Below, one piece after another: positions 50,866-60,024 of a stretch of DNA of 64,000 bases (the first letter of the stretch is position 1; each line of letters begins with the position of its first letter). The stretch covers positions 496,001-560,000 of the forward strand of contig CAXXUH010000004.1 of NCBI GenBank assembly GCA_963665405.2, read 5' to 3'. The stretch is from G963665405 sp963665405. Its GTDB lineage: Bacteria; Chloroflexota; Dehalococcoidia; Lucifugimonadales; G963665405. A program made the translations under genes and the position numbers. The notes below the pieces were generated by a model, which did no database searches, had not been told where the DNA came from, and worked only from the letters and a program-made list of their open reading frames with translations.

Positions 50866-53784
50866 GTGACCCTCTTCAATCAGCCGCCTGGGTCCACTCG
50901 AAGGGGCATCATCGCATCGGCTCGATTGGCCGTGACTTTTTCGGGGCTGGCCCTCACGATTGCGGCATGTTCGGTCTCGGATGTCAGCTCAGTCCAGCCC
51001 GACGTTGCCGTGGAACCGGATAAGATCGATCCTGCTCGATCCGCTACCGCTGCGCCGCCTCGGTCCCCCGTCCCCTCCAACATCGAGTCCGCCACTCCGA
51101 ATACGGTCACCTCTGTGAGGCTGGCGACTCCCGCCGTTCCCGACTTCGAGACTCGAGACGATGCTGACGCGGATTACGCCCAGCAGAGCTCGGCGACGCT
51201 TGAGCTGGATGACATAGCCACTCCCGAGCCGGTTGTCAGGCGGACTGTGACCCCGGATCCGACGCCGAGCCCGACGCCCCGGGTCGTCGAGAGTCGGACT
51301 CCTACAGCCACTCCGAGCCCGGGAACATCGACGTCCTTCCCTGGAAACGCCTATGGCGACGGTGAAGTCCTCGTTAAGTTCGAAGTCCTGGTTCCCGACT
51401 GGACACCCGTCCAGGATCTGATCTTCGTCAGCATCGAAGGCTTCTACTTCGGAGAGAATGGCGGGGTCCCGATGGTACGCCGGGAGCACCGGTTGTGGAC
51501 AGCCGAGTATCTGGCAGAGGCCAACCAGCTCCTCGAGTACAAATACAATCGCAACGACTTCGGCTTCTCGACTGACGAGCAGTTCCTCCCTGACAGCGAC
51601 GAGACCCGCCGTGCAATTGAAGTCGGCACCGAGTCGATGTCGGTGAGGGACGAGATCACCGGTTGGCGTTGGTTATCTAAGGAAGTTCCACAGGCCCAGA
51701 CGTCTACCTTCTTGCCGGACCAGCTCGGCGACGAGGGGGAGCGGATCGTCGTGGGGGTGTTCCCGCTCGACTTCTACAGCGGGACGTTCGATGACCACGT
51801 AGCATCGACTATGGAGCCATTGAAGCGAGGCGGGTTCGAATACGTCGGCATCGCCTATTCGGCCGCCGCTATCATCGAGACCGATCCCCCGCGGACCACC
51901 TTCGAGCCCATCAACACATACACCGAAGAGCAGCTTGAGTTGAGCTTCTCAGTGGTACGGGGGCAGGGCCTGAAGCTGGCGCTCTCGGTTGGCGTCGAGA
52001 CCGACCCTCGGTCTGCTGGAAGGTTTGAGGAGATTGAGGCGAGTTTTCGCCGAGAACACAGCGACGAGTGGTACGTCCGGCTCGCCAGCGAATGGGAGTC
52101 GGCCATGATGAGGGCCGCTCGTCTGGCACAGAAACACCGTGTCGAAGTTCTCGTCATCAGCAACCAGTGGCCGTTCTGGGGAATGAAAACCGAGGCCCAG
52201 AAGGTAACTCTGAATGCGCTCATCAACCGGACCATTGAGCGGATGCGCACGGTGTACTCAGGAAAGATCACGTCCGATTACTACTCCGACGACGAGGCCT
52301 TCGACTACTACCGACAGCTTGACTGGGTCGGGGACAAGTGGTGGTGGCCGCTGACGACCGAGAGGGACCCGGCTCTAGTGGATCTCACCTCGGAAGCCCA
52401 GTCCATTGTCGATTCGAGGTACCGGCCCATATATGAAAAGTACGGCAAGCCGATCTTCCTGTCGCAGATAGCGTACGCCTCCTACGACGGTGCCGCGGGA
52501 GCCGACCAGCTCAGCACTGAGGCCCCTGAGATAGCGGAGTGGTTCCCGTATGACGAAGCGTACCCGTCCGACTTTCAAGAGCAGGCCGACGCCTACGAGG
52601 CAGTTTTCCAGGCGATCCACGACGAGCCGATCTTCGCCGCCGCGTTCTCGTTCAGCTATGCCTATTGGGACTCACACGATAAGTCCACAGGCATCAGGGG
52701 CAAACCGGCCGAGCAGGTATGGACAAGGTGGGCCGGCATCTTGAGGAATCGATCGACGGCAAAGAAGGAGTTCGAGAGGGAGCAGGGATGTGCTGACGAA
52801 CCAGTGCCGTTGTTCACCTCACATATCACCGACCTGAACAAGATCGACTTCATCATCCCGACCAATGTGATGAGCGGCAACAGGTTCAAGAACCGGTCGT
52901 ACCTCTGGATTGGCAGCGGCGTCAGCGGAGAGCCCCATGAGGTACCGGTGTTCGCTCCCGCAGATTCGAAGCTCACCGCCTTGGTGTTCTACGTTGAGCC
53001 AATGCAGGATGAGGTTGATCAGTGGGTAGACGTCGAGCAGTACCCTCTGAGTTTCGACGTTACCTGTGAAGTGTCGTTCGGCTTCGATCACCTCTGGCGA
53101 CTTTCGCCCAGGCTCGATGCGATCGCGCCCGCCGTACCGGCGACGTCGACCAGCGGCGGGAGGCTGGAGACTCCACTGTTTGTCGAGGCGGGCGAGCTTA
53201 TCGGATACACCGTCGGAACGATCCGCGCGCACAACTGGGATTTCGTTCTGACCAACTCTTCGATCCGGCGCGAATTCGCAAATCAAGACCGCTATGAATC
53301 GTTCGGTAATCTTTGGAACCTCGTGACAGCCGACTGCCCCTACGAATACTTCGCTGACGAGCTGAAGCCGGACTACTATCGGCTCCTCGGCGGCCCCAGT
53401 GGGACGGTCGATGGAGCCCGGTGCAACTTCTCCTACGACCACGTAGGCAGCGTCGCCGGGGGTTGGTTCCAGCAACCATTTGCTGGCGGCCATCCGGCGA
53501 CGCACGACCCCGGCTGGGGCGTGATCGTCGGTTCCGCTCCGGATGGCGAGGTGTCAGTCAATGGTGAGGGCGTCTCCATACGAGTCCGACCCGGGCAACC
53601 GACCCACGTTGACCCGAAAAGTATCACTTCGCGGCACTGCTATGAGCAGTACGCCGGCCCGGATCGGCCGCCACACGCATTCGCGTTCCTGACTCTGCTT
53701 TCCGATACCGAGCTTGCCGTCTCTTTCGGTCGCGGAGCATGTCCCGAGGAGCCGCCCGGCGGGTATGACGTGTACTTCCGGTAG
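50866..53784 (+). CDS. Large lipoprotein with probable glycoside-hydrolase-like TIM-barrel domain
   Basis: A 972-residue exported protein. Lipobox LALTIAAC near residue 35, then a Thr/Pro-rich linker, an N-terminal beta domain (about 165-285), a central (beta/alpha)8-like region (about 285-640: VGVFPLDFYSG, SVVRGQGLKLALSVGVETD, EVLVISNQWPFWGM, KITSDYYSDDEAFD, KPIFLSQIAYAS, PIFAAAFSFSYAYWDSHD) and a C-terminal beta-rich region with several Cys. The barrel resembles clan A-type glycoside hydrolases (GH113-like), with an acidic residue likely in the QIAY strand region, but the family is not certain. GTG start two bases after the DUF3179 gene, so one operon. Confidence 0.72.
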   Translation: MTLFNQPPGSTRRGIIASARLAVTFSGLALTIAACSVSDVSSVQPDVAVEPDKIDPARSATAAPPRSPVPSNIESATPNTVTSVRLATPAVPDFETRDDADADYAQQSSATLELDDIATPEPVVRRTVTPDPTPSPTPRVVESRTPTATPSPGTSTSFPGNAYGDGEVLVKFEVLVPDWTPVQDLIFVSIEGFYFGENGGVPMVRREHRLWTAEYLAEANQLLEYKYNRNDFGFSTDEQFLPDSDETRRAIEVGTESMSVRDEITGWRWLSKEVPQAQTSTFLPDQLGDEGERIVVGVFPLDFYSGTFDDHVASTMEPLKRGGFEYVGIAYSAAAIIETDPPRTTFEPINTYTEEQLELSFSVVRGQGLKLALSVGVETDPRSAGRFEEIEASFRREHSDEWYVRLASEWESAMMRAARLAQKHRVEVLVISNQWPFWGMKTEAQKVTLNALINRTIERMRTVYSGKITSDYYSDDEAFDYYRQLDWVGDKWWWPLTTERDPALVDLTSEAQSIVDSRYRPIYEKYGKPIFLSQIAYASYDGAAGADQLSTEAPEIAEWFPYDEAYPSDFQEQADAYEAVFQAIHDEPIFAAAFSFSYAYWDSHDKSTGIRGKPAEQVWTRWAGILRNRSTAKKEFEREQGCADEPVPLFTSHITDLNKIDFIIPTNVMSGNRFKNRSYLWIGSGVSGEPHEVPVFAPADSKLTALVFYVEPMQDEVDQWVDVEQYPLSFDVTCEVSFGFDHLWRLSPRLDAIAPAVPATSTSGGRLETPLFVEAGELIGYTVGTIRAHNWDFVLTNSSIRREFANQDRYESFGNLWNLVTADCPYEYFADELKPDYYRLLGGPSGTVDGARCNFSYDHVGSVAGGWFQQPFAGGHPATHDPGWGVIVGSAPDGEVSVNGEGVSIRVRPGQPTHVDPKSITSRHCYEQYAGPDRPPHAFAFLTLLSDTELAVSFGRGACPEEPPGGYDVYFR

Positions 53785-53826
53785 CGGAGCCGCGATCCGA
53801 TCTCATCTCAGGAGCAACCTGCCGTC

Positions 53827-54462
53827 ATGACCCGAATGGACTCCCCCACACCCGCGATATCTAAGTCGTCACGGTCTATGCGCCAGCGCGTCACCTCCAC
53901 GCAATTCCCGATGCTAGTCCTCTCCCTGATTGGCATCGCCGTGATTAGCGCGTGCGACCAGGAGGGAGCATGGGACCAGAGGATCGATGCCGCATTCGAT
54001 CCTTCGGCGTGTCCAGCTGCCCCCGAGGTCATCCTGGACGAGTCCGACTACTCCGGGCCTCTGATCGACACCCACTTTCACATACCTCACCTGCCGGACT
54101 CGCCTCCTGGGCTGATCGAGCGCGACTACTCTGAGGTCATCAAGCCTGTGCTTGGCAAGAACATTACGATGAATGACATCGTCTGTACGCTGGAGCAGGA
54201 GGGCACAGCCAGGGCCTTCGCGTTCTTTCCCGTCTTCCCTGAAGTGGATCCGAGATTCCCCCTGGAGGTCGCCGACCGGGCCATCACGCAGCACCCGACG
54301 ATGTTCATACCGTTCATCATGCCGCCGGGGCCCCACGACGTCCCACCGACCGTCGACTCAGTAGCCTTGCGAGGAATGCTCGAAGCTGTCCCTGGTCTAT
54401 TCCGGGGCTACGGTGAGATCGGACTTTACGAGCTCAAAGGACGCAGAGGGTCCAATGACTGA
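53827..54462 (+). pseudogene. Amidohydrolase-like lipoprotein, truncated by IS3
   Basis: The N-terminal 211 residues of an exported amidohydrolase-2-type protein: a lipobox (GIAVISAC), then PLIDTHFHIPHLP with the HxH metal motif typical of the superfamily, MNDIVCTLEQEGTARAFAFFP and RGYGEIGLYELKG. A full protein would need a further about 150-200 residues including later metal ligands. The stop codon (54460-54462) is the first triplet of the IS3 element. It follows the large lipoprotein by 42 bases, so it was part of the same operon. The missing 3' end is not found on the other side of the IS. Confidence 0.85.
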
Positions 54463-54538
54463 GGTGGACCCCAAAATTCGGACAGGTGGCTAAGAGAGAG
54501 TCCCGCTCCTAAAATAGGACGGAAACAAGGAGCAGGAC

Positions 54539-54823
54539 ATGAAGCAAACACGTAAGAAGCACAGCCCAGTCTTCAAGGCCAAAGTGGCTTTGGCCGCGCT
54601 CCAGGGGGAGCACACCATTGCAGAGCTGGCCAGCCGGTTTGAAGTCCACCCGAGCCAGATCCATGCCTGGAAGAAGGCCTTGACTCAGGGGGCGCCGCAC
54701 CTCTTTGAAAATGGTGCTGGACGCCAGGAGAAGGACCAAGAGGTCCTCACTGCCCAGCTCTACCAACAGATTGGGCAGCTCAAGGTGGAACGGGATTTTT
54801 TGTCACGGAGCTTCGGGTTGTGA
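54539..54823 (+). CDS. IS3 OrfA (HTH protein)
   Basis: A 94-residue protein starting MKQTRKKHSPVFKAKVALAA with a helix-turn-helix (TIAELASRFEVHPSQIHAWK), then a leucine-zipper-like helix (LTAQLYQQIGQLKVERDFL). It binds the IS ends. Just before the end lies T6G (54796-54802), a likely -1 slippage site, in the correct relation to OrfB for an OrfAB fusion. Ribosome-binding site AAGGAGCAGG before the ATG. The gene appears intact. Confidence 0.9.
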   Translation: MKQTRKKHSPVFKAKVALAALQGEHTIAELASRFEVHPSQIHAWKKALTQGAPHLFENGAGRQEKDQEVLTAQLYQQIGQLKVERDFLSRSFGL

Positions 54824-55755
54824 GCCGGTCCCAACGCCGGGCCATGATTGACCGAGAAGAACCGAAGCTGTCTCTGGTGCGCCAGTGCGCCTTGCTGGGT
54901 ATCAGCCGCTCCTCGTTGTACTACCTGCCAACCGAGGCCGGCGCCGAGGACTTGGAGTTGATGGCCCTCATAGACCAACAGTACCTGAAGACACCTTTCT
55001 ACGGATCCAGAAGGATGACTGCCTGGCTCAGCAATCACGGACACCAGGTCAACCGCAAGCGGGTCCGCCGGCTGATGCAGCTGATAGGCCTGGAGGCCAT
55101 CTACCGGCGTCCCAACACCAGCAAGCCAAACCCAGGGCATAAGGTCTATCCGTACTTGCTCAGGGGGCTGGAGATCAACCGGGTCAACCAGGTGTGGGCC
55201 ACCGACATCACCTACATACCCATGGCTCGGGGTTTCCTCTACTTGGTGGCCATCATGGACTGGCACAGCCGCTACGTGCTGGCCTGGCGGCTGTCCAACA
55301 CCCTGGAGGTAGACTTCTGTGTTGCGGCTCTGGAAGAGGCCTTGAGCAAGGGTCGGCCACAGATCTTCAACACCGACCAGGGCAGCCAGTTCACCAGCGA
55401 GGCCTTCACCAGCATGCTGCTGGCGCAAGGCGTTCAAGTGAGCATGGACGGCAGGGGCCGGTGCATGGACAACGTCTTCGTGGAACGGCTGTGGCGCAGC
55501 ATCAAGTACGAGGAGGTGTACCTGAAGGCATACCGAAATGGGACTGAGGCCAGAAAGGGGATTGGGGCTTATCTGGCCTTCTACAACCAAGAGCGGCCCC
55601 ATCAAGCCCTGGGCTATCGGTCACCGGGTCAGGTGTTCCATGTAGTGAGCCCACAAAGGTGTTTACTGGAACTTCCACGAGCCTTACCATCGGATGAAGG
55701 TTTACGAGACACCCCAGCGGTAGACTCTCTTATTTTAGCCTCACCGCTGTCCTGA
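54820..55755 (+). CDS. IS3 OrfB (DDE transposase)
   Basis: A 311-residue integrase-core transposase. A helical N-terminus (HTH_21-like; GSRRMTAWLSNHGHQVNRKRV) is followed by the rve core: WATDITYIPMARGFLYLVAI (first Asp), IFNTDQGSQFTSEAFTSML (second Asp) and DNVFVERLWRSIKYEEVYL (Glu), then YNQERPHQALGYRSPGQVF. All three catalytic residues are present. It overlaps OrfA by four bases in the -1 frame, so a fusion protein is expected by frameshifting. The element looks functional. Confidence 0.92.
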   Translation: MSRSQRRAMIDREEPKLSLVRQCALLGISRSSLYYLPTEAGAEDLELMALIDQQYLKTPFYGSRRMTAWLSNHGHQVNRKRVRRLMQLIGLEAIYRRPNTSKPNPGHKVYPYLLRGLEINRVNQVWATDITYIPMARGFLYLVAIMDWHSRYVLAWRLSNTLEVDFCVAALEEALSKGRPQIFNTDQGSQFTSEAFTSMLLAQGVQVSMDGRGRCMDNVFVERLWRSIKYEEVYLKAYRNGTEARKGIGAYLAFYNQERPHQALGYRSPGQVFHVVSPQRCLLELPRALPSDEGLRDTPAVDSLILASPLS

Positions 55756-55772
55756 CGATGGGGTCCACTTGA

Positions 55773-56627
55773 GATCTTGACTGCTCCATGTCCAGATCGC
55801 TCAAGCCAATACAGTGCATCAGTACCGGCATAAAATCTTTGGTACTCGTTGGACACTGTAGCCAACACTCTATCGACTTCACCAGTGTTCTTGTTGATAT
55901 CTCTGATCTCGTACTTGTCACCCCCTAGAAACACCGCTCTCAAAAGATGATCCCCGACACTGATCAACTTCCCTTTATTTGATGGTGAGTGAAAAGCTAG
56001 AAGCGTAGTTGCCGTCTCTGCACAGGGGAATCGGGCCATTTTGAGTTCACCACCGCTGGTCCGTTTGCCAAAAAGATCTGTTTGGACCTTCGCTAGGTAG
56101 TAGACTTCGTCTCCAGTGATTGCGAAACTCCCCGAATATAAAGAACACGCTCCTATAGTCTCGCCCGTTCTCGACTCAAGCTCGGTTATCCTCACGCTAT
56201 TCACATCAGTACCGACTCGAACTACAAATAGTTTGCCCGAAACGGTTACGGCATAGACATAGCTTTTGGCATAACTCTTCGAAGAAGTTGCAGCCATGAT
56301 ATCTAGCCGGGGTACCTCTGGAAGAAATCTCACTACACCATAATCCGTCGTGCTCCAGGAGACGGTTCCTCCTGGAACGGGTAGAGAGTCCGATTGGCTA
56401 CCGAGCTTAATGGTGGGAAACGTTGCGAAAGCGTGGGCTGGCAAGGGTACTGCCGGATCAGTCTCAGAGGTCGGGCCCCCACTGGGTGAAGTAACACTGG
56501 TCGGTGTGGGAGCTGAACTCGGGGTGGGCGATGCGCCAACGGTCAACGTGTTTGGAGGCTGCGTGCAAGCTGCTAACAGCAACAGCGTGAGAGCAACGAC
56601 TGTTCCTTGACGGGCGATTGTTCGCAT
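55773..56627 (-). pseudogene. Unknown lipoprotein, 3' end removed at the IS3 junction
   Basis: An exported protein: signal peptide with lipobox (LTLLLLAAC), a short Thr/Pro linker, then about 240 residues of beta-strand-rich sequence (VSWSTTDYGVVRFLPEV, YVYAVTVSGKLFVVRVGTD, SFAITGDEVYYLAKV, HLLRAVFLGGDKYEIRDI, YAGTDALYWLERSG), the look of a beta-propeller whose repeats alternate reading/strand blocks. The real sequence stops at the IS3 right end; the residues read beyond come from the IS on its opposite strand. Total true length about 285 residues so far. Function unknown. Confidence 0.75.
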
Positions 56628-57250
56628 ACCTTACTCCTTGAAGAGGAAGTGAATTCGCAAGGCCCTCCTCTACTAGATTTGCTTTGGTTAATATGGTACA
56701 CAGACCAAATCTAGAATAAGATGAGACAAATGTACTTGTGCAAATAGGACAAAAGACCTCCTAGGCTACCCCACATTTGCCAAAGGGCCAGTAGCGGAAA
56801 ATGCGTTGGGTTCGGTGCGGCGTCGGGCTGACGCACTGACGAATGTGCCTTGCACAACCCACCGCAGTAGGCGATCCAGACTCGATGGAACCTCGGTTTT
56901 GGTAGCCGCACGAGACGGGCGACGTCTACCTCGATTGTTTGAGCCCGACGGCTGGTCGAGAGGCGACGGCTGGCAGCCCCGTCGCCCACTGGATCCTGCC
57001 GGGCATCACGCTCCGTACCTCGAGTCGCGGCAGGCGGAGCCATGTCGTGTGGACCTCGCCGCACTGGCTTGCACCGCTTGAACGACCAGTGCCCGGGGAG
57101 CCGGTCACAGTCGCTTACCTCGGTCTCTCATGCTTCCGATTAGGTTCTCGGGCTTAGGCAGCCGCCTGGGCACCGCCGGTCGACCTGCGCCGGAACTTCT
57201 CTTTGGTTCATACTTGTCCATGTTGATGCGGTACTGGAGCCCCCACCGCC
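56628..57250. other. Intergenic region, no supported gene
   Basis: About 620 bases, AT-rich at 56640-56760. Only short frames without ribosome-binding sites or recognisable products are seen. Probably part of the eroded island. Confidence 0.4.
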
Positions 57251-57715
57251 TCACCCGCCAGCACCAGCCCTTTTTTCAATCGGCAATCGATACTTGCTGA
57301 TGAGCCGGGCGATAATCGCGCTCGCCGTCTGTTTGCCACAGAGATTATCCAAGACCGCCGAGCTTATCCATCGACCGGGATCCCGCATCAACGCATCGAG
57401 CACCCGCCAGCCAGCCGTTTTCTTGCCAAGCCCGTCGGTCATCGAGTTGACCCACCACCACTGCTTCACCGTCTCCCGTATCTCGTTCTTAGAGGAGGAG
57501 GCGTCGAAAACCGATTCCGCGGGGGCGAGTTCCTCGGTGCGTGATAGATCCCTGGAGCTCTGAACCCGGGACCGGGCCAGCCTTATCGCTTCGTGGGACC
57601 CGTAGTACTTCCGCCTGTTCAGAGCAATAGAACCGATCTTTGCCCGCGCATGCAACGTGCTGAGAACCCAGCGGATCGTTCCGAGACTGTATCTGACATC
57701 GCGGGCACCAGTCAC
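57251..57715 (-). CDS. Hypothetical protein with possible winged-helix C-terminus
   Basis: A 154-residue basic protein. The last 60 residues (AGWRVLDALMRDPGRWISSA, VLDNLCGKQTASAIIARLIS, KYRLPIEKR) look like a winged-helix or recombination directionality-type DNA-binding fold. The N-terminal part has no recognised domain. Its position next to an integrase remnant and a tRNA gene would suit an island regulator or excisionase, but this is inference. The start is not well supported. Confidence 0.45.
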   Translation of the reverse strand: MTGARDVRYSLGTIRWVLSTLHARAKIGSIALNRRKYYGSHEAIRLARSRVQSSRDLSRTEELAPAESVFDASSSKNEIRETVKQWWWVNSMTDGLGKKTAGWRVLDALMRDPGRWISSAVLDNLCGKQTASAIIARLISKYRLPIEKRAGAGG

Positions 57716-57765
57716 GTCTACCGTTCCACCAGCGGGCGGAGGAGCGAAGAGAGGCCGACCGAGCC

Positions 57766-58098
57766 ATGCTAGGTGTCCGTCTGACCGATGAGGACCTCGT
57801 GTTCAGCCGCGTCGACGGCTCCCCTATGCTCCCAGATACGGTCACTCACGCCTGCAAGAAGATAGCTCGTCGGGCTGGCCTTCATGGCATCCGGCTCCAC
57901 GATTTGCGCCATTCGCACGCGTCCTTAATGCTCCGGCAGGGCGTACACCCCAAGATCGTGCAGGAGCGCCTCGGCCACGCGACCATCAGCACCACGCTGG
58001 ACATCTACTCACACGTCACTCCCGGCCTCCAAGAGGCCGCGGCACTCAAGTTTGAGGCTGAACTGGCGACGGCGGAGCCTACCTTTCAGATTGGTTAG
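57766..58098 (+). pseudogene. Tyrosine recombinase (phage integrase), C-terminal remnant
   Basis: About 110 residues of the catalytic domain: LTDEDLVFSRVDGSPMLPD, the HDLRHSHASLML box with His-x-x-Arg, VQERLGHATISTTLDIYSH with the second His and the nucleophile Tyr. The first catalytic Arg and the N-terminal arm/core-binding domains are missing; upstream the same frame stays integrase-like only to about 57696, where a stop codon occurs. It therefore cannot be active. It lies 88 bases from the 3' end of tRNA-Thr, the usual integration target, which points to an old island. Confidence 0.88.
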
Positions 58099-58137
58099 CG
58101 TCAATTTAGCGTCAAACCGCTGCCAGAGCTAGAAACA

Positions 58138-58168
58138 GACTGGCCCCTGGATATTCCAGGGGCCAGTC
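58138..58168 (+). terminator. Terminator after the integrase remnant
   Basis: Perfect 13-bp arms GACTGGCCCCTGG (58138-58150) and CCAGGGGCCAGTC (58156-58168), loop ATATT, followed by TATTGGG. It lies between the integrase remnant and tRNA-Thr. Confidence 0.7.
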
Positions 58169-58185
58169 TATTGGGTGATAAAAGG

Positions 58186-58260
58186 TGGAGCCAACGGACG
58201 GATTCGAACCGTCGACCTGCTGTTTACGAAACAGCTGCTCTACCACTGAGCTACGTTGGC
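58186..58260 (-). tRNA. tRNA-Thr (anticodon CGT)
   Basis: Minus strand: acceptor GCCAACG pairs with CGTTGGC, D-arm AGCTCAGTGGTAGAGC, anticodon loop TTCGTAA (anticodon CGT), T-arm GGTTCGAATCC. The discriminator T is followed by an encoded CCA at 58186-58188. Confidence 0.97.
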
Positions 58261-58313
58261 GCGGACCTCGAACTATCGTAGCATAGGGGCGTCCAAAACA
58301 GACCGCTTGACGC

Positions 58314-58811
58314 TCACTCCAGCTCGACGATCGGGTCGCCGCCGGCGATCTGCTGGCCGACCTGGACGAAGACCGTTTTGACGACTCCAGACCACTCCGC
58401 TCGTAGAGTCTGCTGCATTTTCATCGCCTCGAGCGTGCAGACCTCGTCCCCAGTAACGAGGGTATCGCCAACGTTCACCTTCACCGCGAGGATGACCCCG
58501 GGCATCGGCGCCTGGAAGACCCGCCCTCCGGGCGGGGAGGCTGCCGGCGGCGCAACCGGATCGGGCGGCCGCGACACTCCCGGCTCCTGGACTCTTTCTT
58601 CGGGCGCGGGCAGAGGCGGGGTTGAGCGCCGCGGCGGGAGCGGTGGGGCTTGAGGGGATGACCCCAGCAGGGCCGCCAACTCGGCGGATCGGTCTACCGC
58701 AACCTGGACCAGCTCGCCGTCCACCAGGGTCTCCACCGGATTGGAGTCCAGGTCGCGGACTTCCACCGTGTACCAGCGGCCGTTTACTCTCACCTTCAGA
58801 GTGGGCGACAT
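58314..58811 (-). CDS. Biotin carboxyl carrier protein (decarboxylase/carboxylase subunit)
   Basis: A 165-residue protein. Residues 1-50 (VRVNGRWYTVEVRDL ... VDGELVQVAVD) look like the linker strand of acyl-CoA or oxaloacetate decarboxylase biotin subunits. A Pro/Ala-rich hinge (about 55-95) leads to the biotinyl domain APMPGVILAVKVNVGDTLVTG with CTLEAMKMQQTL, where the Lys of EAMKM is biotinylated, and VKTVFVQVGQQI after it. It starts one base after the stop of the OadB-like gene. Together with OadB and OadG it forms a sodium-pumping decarboxylase; the catalytic carboxyltransferase is not in the window. Confidence 0.92.
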   Translation of the reverse strand: MSPTLKVRVNGRWYTVEVRDLDSNPVETLVDGELVQVAVDRSAELAALLGSSPQAPPLPPRRSTPPLPAPEERVQEPGVSRPPDPVAPPAASPPGGRVFQAPMPGVILAVKVNVGDTLVTGDEVCTLEAMKMQQTLRAEWSGVVKTVFVQVGQQIAGGDPIVELE

Positions 58812-59966
58812 CTACGGACCGCGACTCACCAGCGCGATGAAAACGCCGGCGACGACAGCCGAGCCTATCACGCCTGCAACGTTGGGCCCCATTGCGTGTG
58901 GCAGGAGGAAGTTGCGAGGGTTCGCCTCCTGGGCGACCTGGTGGGATATCCTCGCGGCCATCGGGACCGCCGATACGCCGGCCGACCCGATCAGCGGGTT
59001 CACCTTGTCCTTCGTCACCAGGTTCATGATCTTGGCGAAGAGGATCCCGCCCATCGTGCCGACGGCAAACGCTCCGAGACCCAGTCCCAGGATGACCAGC
59101 GTGTCCACGTCGAACACCCGCTCGGCGGATAGCTGGGTGCCAACCGTCAGCATCAGGAAGATCGTCGCGATGTTGAGCACCTCGTTGGAGGCCGCGCTGG
59201 TCAGCCGTGGCACCACCCCGCTCTCCCTGAACAGGTTCCCTATCATGAACATCGCGATCAGCGGAGCGGCCCTGGGCACGATCAGGATGATCAGTATCAT
59301 CGCCGCCATCGGAAATATCATCTTCTCCGCCTTCGAAACGTCCCTCGGCGGCTTCATCTCGATCTCGCGCTCCTTGCGCGTGGTCAGCAGCTTCATCAGC
59401 GGCGGCTGGATGAACGCGACGCTGGCCATGTACGAGTAGGCGATGACCGCCGTAATGCCGAGCAGCTCGGGGGCGAGATTGGCCGATAGGAAGATCGTCG
59501 TGGGTCCGTCGGCGCCGCCGATGATACCGATGGCTGCCGCCTCGCTCACGTCGAACAGGCCGGTGCCCATCGCACCCCAGAATGCCGCGAAGATTCCTAC
59601 CTGCGCCGCCGCTCCGAGCAGCAGCGTCTTCGGGTTGGCAATGACCGGTCCGAAGTCGGTCATCGCGCCAAGTCCCAGGAATATGATTGGCGGCAGGACG
59701 TTCCAGAAGGCCAGCCCGAAGTGGAAGAAGATGCCGAAGATGCCCGCCTCCTGGTAGCCGGACGTCTCGGTCGGAACGTTGACGATGCCGGTGAGCGGCA
59801 GGTTGGCTACGACTACCCCGAGACCGATCGGAAGAAGCTCGTACGGCTCCATCCGCTTGGCGATGGCCAGGTACGCGAAGATCAGCCCGATGGCAAGCAT
59901 GATCCCTTGCTGCCAGCCGATGTTGGTCGCTCCGATCGACCTTACAAACTCCTCGAGTTGCTCCAA
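58812..59966 (-). CDS. Sodium ion-translocating decarboxylase, beta subunit
   Basis: A 384-residue polytopic protein of the OadB/GcdB/MmdB family with about nine membrane helices. Hallmarks are PPIIFLGLGAMTDFGPVIANPK and EAAAIGIIGGADGPTTIFLS, the sodium-site region with the conserved Asp, later PLIGSAGVSAVPMAARISHQ and FLLPHAMGPNVAGVIGSAV. It couples decarboxylation of carboxybiotin to sodium export. The gene lies between OadG-like and BCCP genes on the minus strand. It starts with MEQLEEFVRSIGA, with GGGAGC upstream. Confidence 0.94.
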   Translation of the reverse strand: MEQLEEFVRSIGATNIGWQQGIMLAIGLIFAYLAIAKRMEPYELLPIGLGVVVANLPLTGIVNVPTETSGYQEAGIFGIFFHFGLAFWNVLPPIIFLGLGAMTDFGPVIANPKTLLLGAAAQVGIFAAFWGAMGTGLFDVSEAAAIGIIGGADGPTTIFLSANLAPELLGITAVIAYSYMASVAFIQPPLMKLLTTRKEREIEMKPPRDVSKAEKMIFPMAAMILIILIVPRAAPLIAMFMIGNLFRESGVVPRLTSAASNEVLNIATIFLMLTVGTQLSAERVFDVDTLVILGLGLGAFAVGTMGGILFAKIMNLVTKDKVNPLIGSAGVSAVPMAARISHQVAQEANPRNFLLPHAMGPNVAGVIGSAVVAGVFIALVSRGP

Positions 59967-60024
59967 TTAGCTCCCTTCATCAGTTGCCCTGGCCGCCTCT
60001 GCGGACCGTGGGTCGCCCCCCGGC

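Larger units (their letters stand above)
54460..55772 (+). mobile_element. IS3-family insertion sequence
   Basis: About 1313 bp. Ends are imperfect inverted repeats: TGAGGTGGACCCCA on the left and, reversed, TCAAGTGGACCCCA on the right. Inside are overlapping OrfA and OrfB. No matching target duplication is seen at the edges. Confidence 0.88.
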
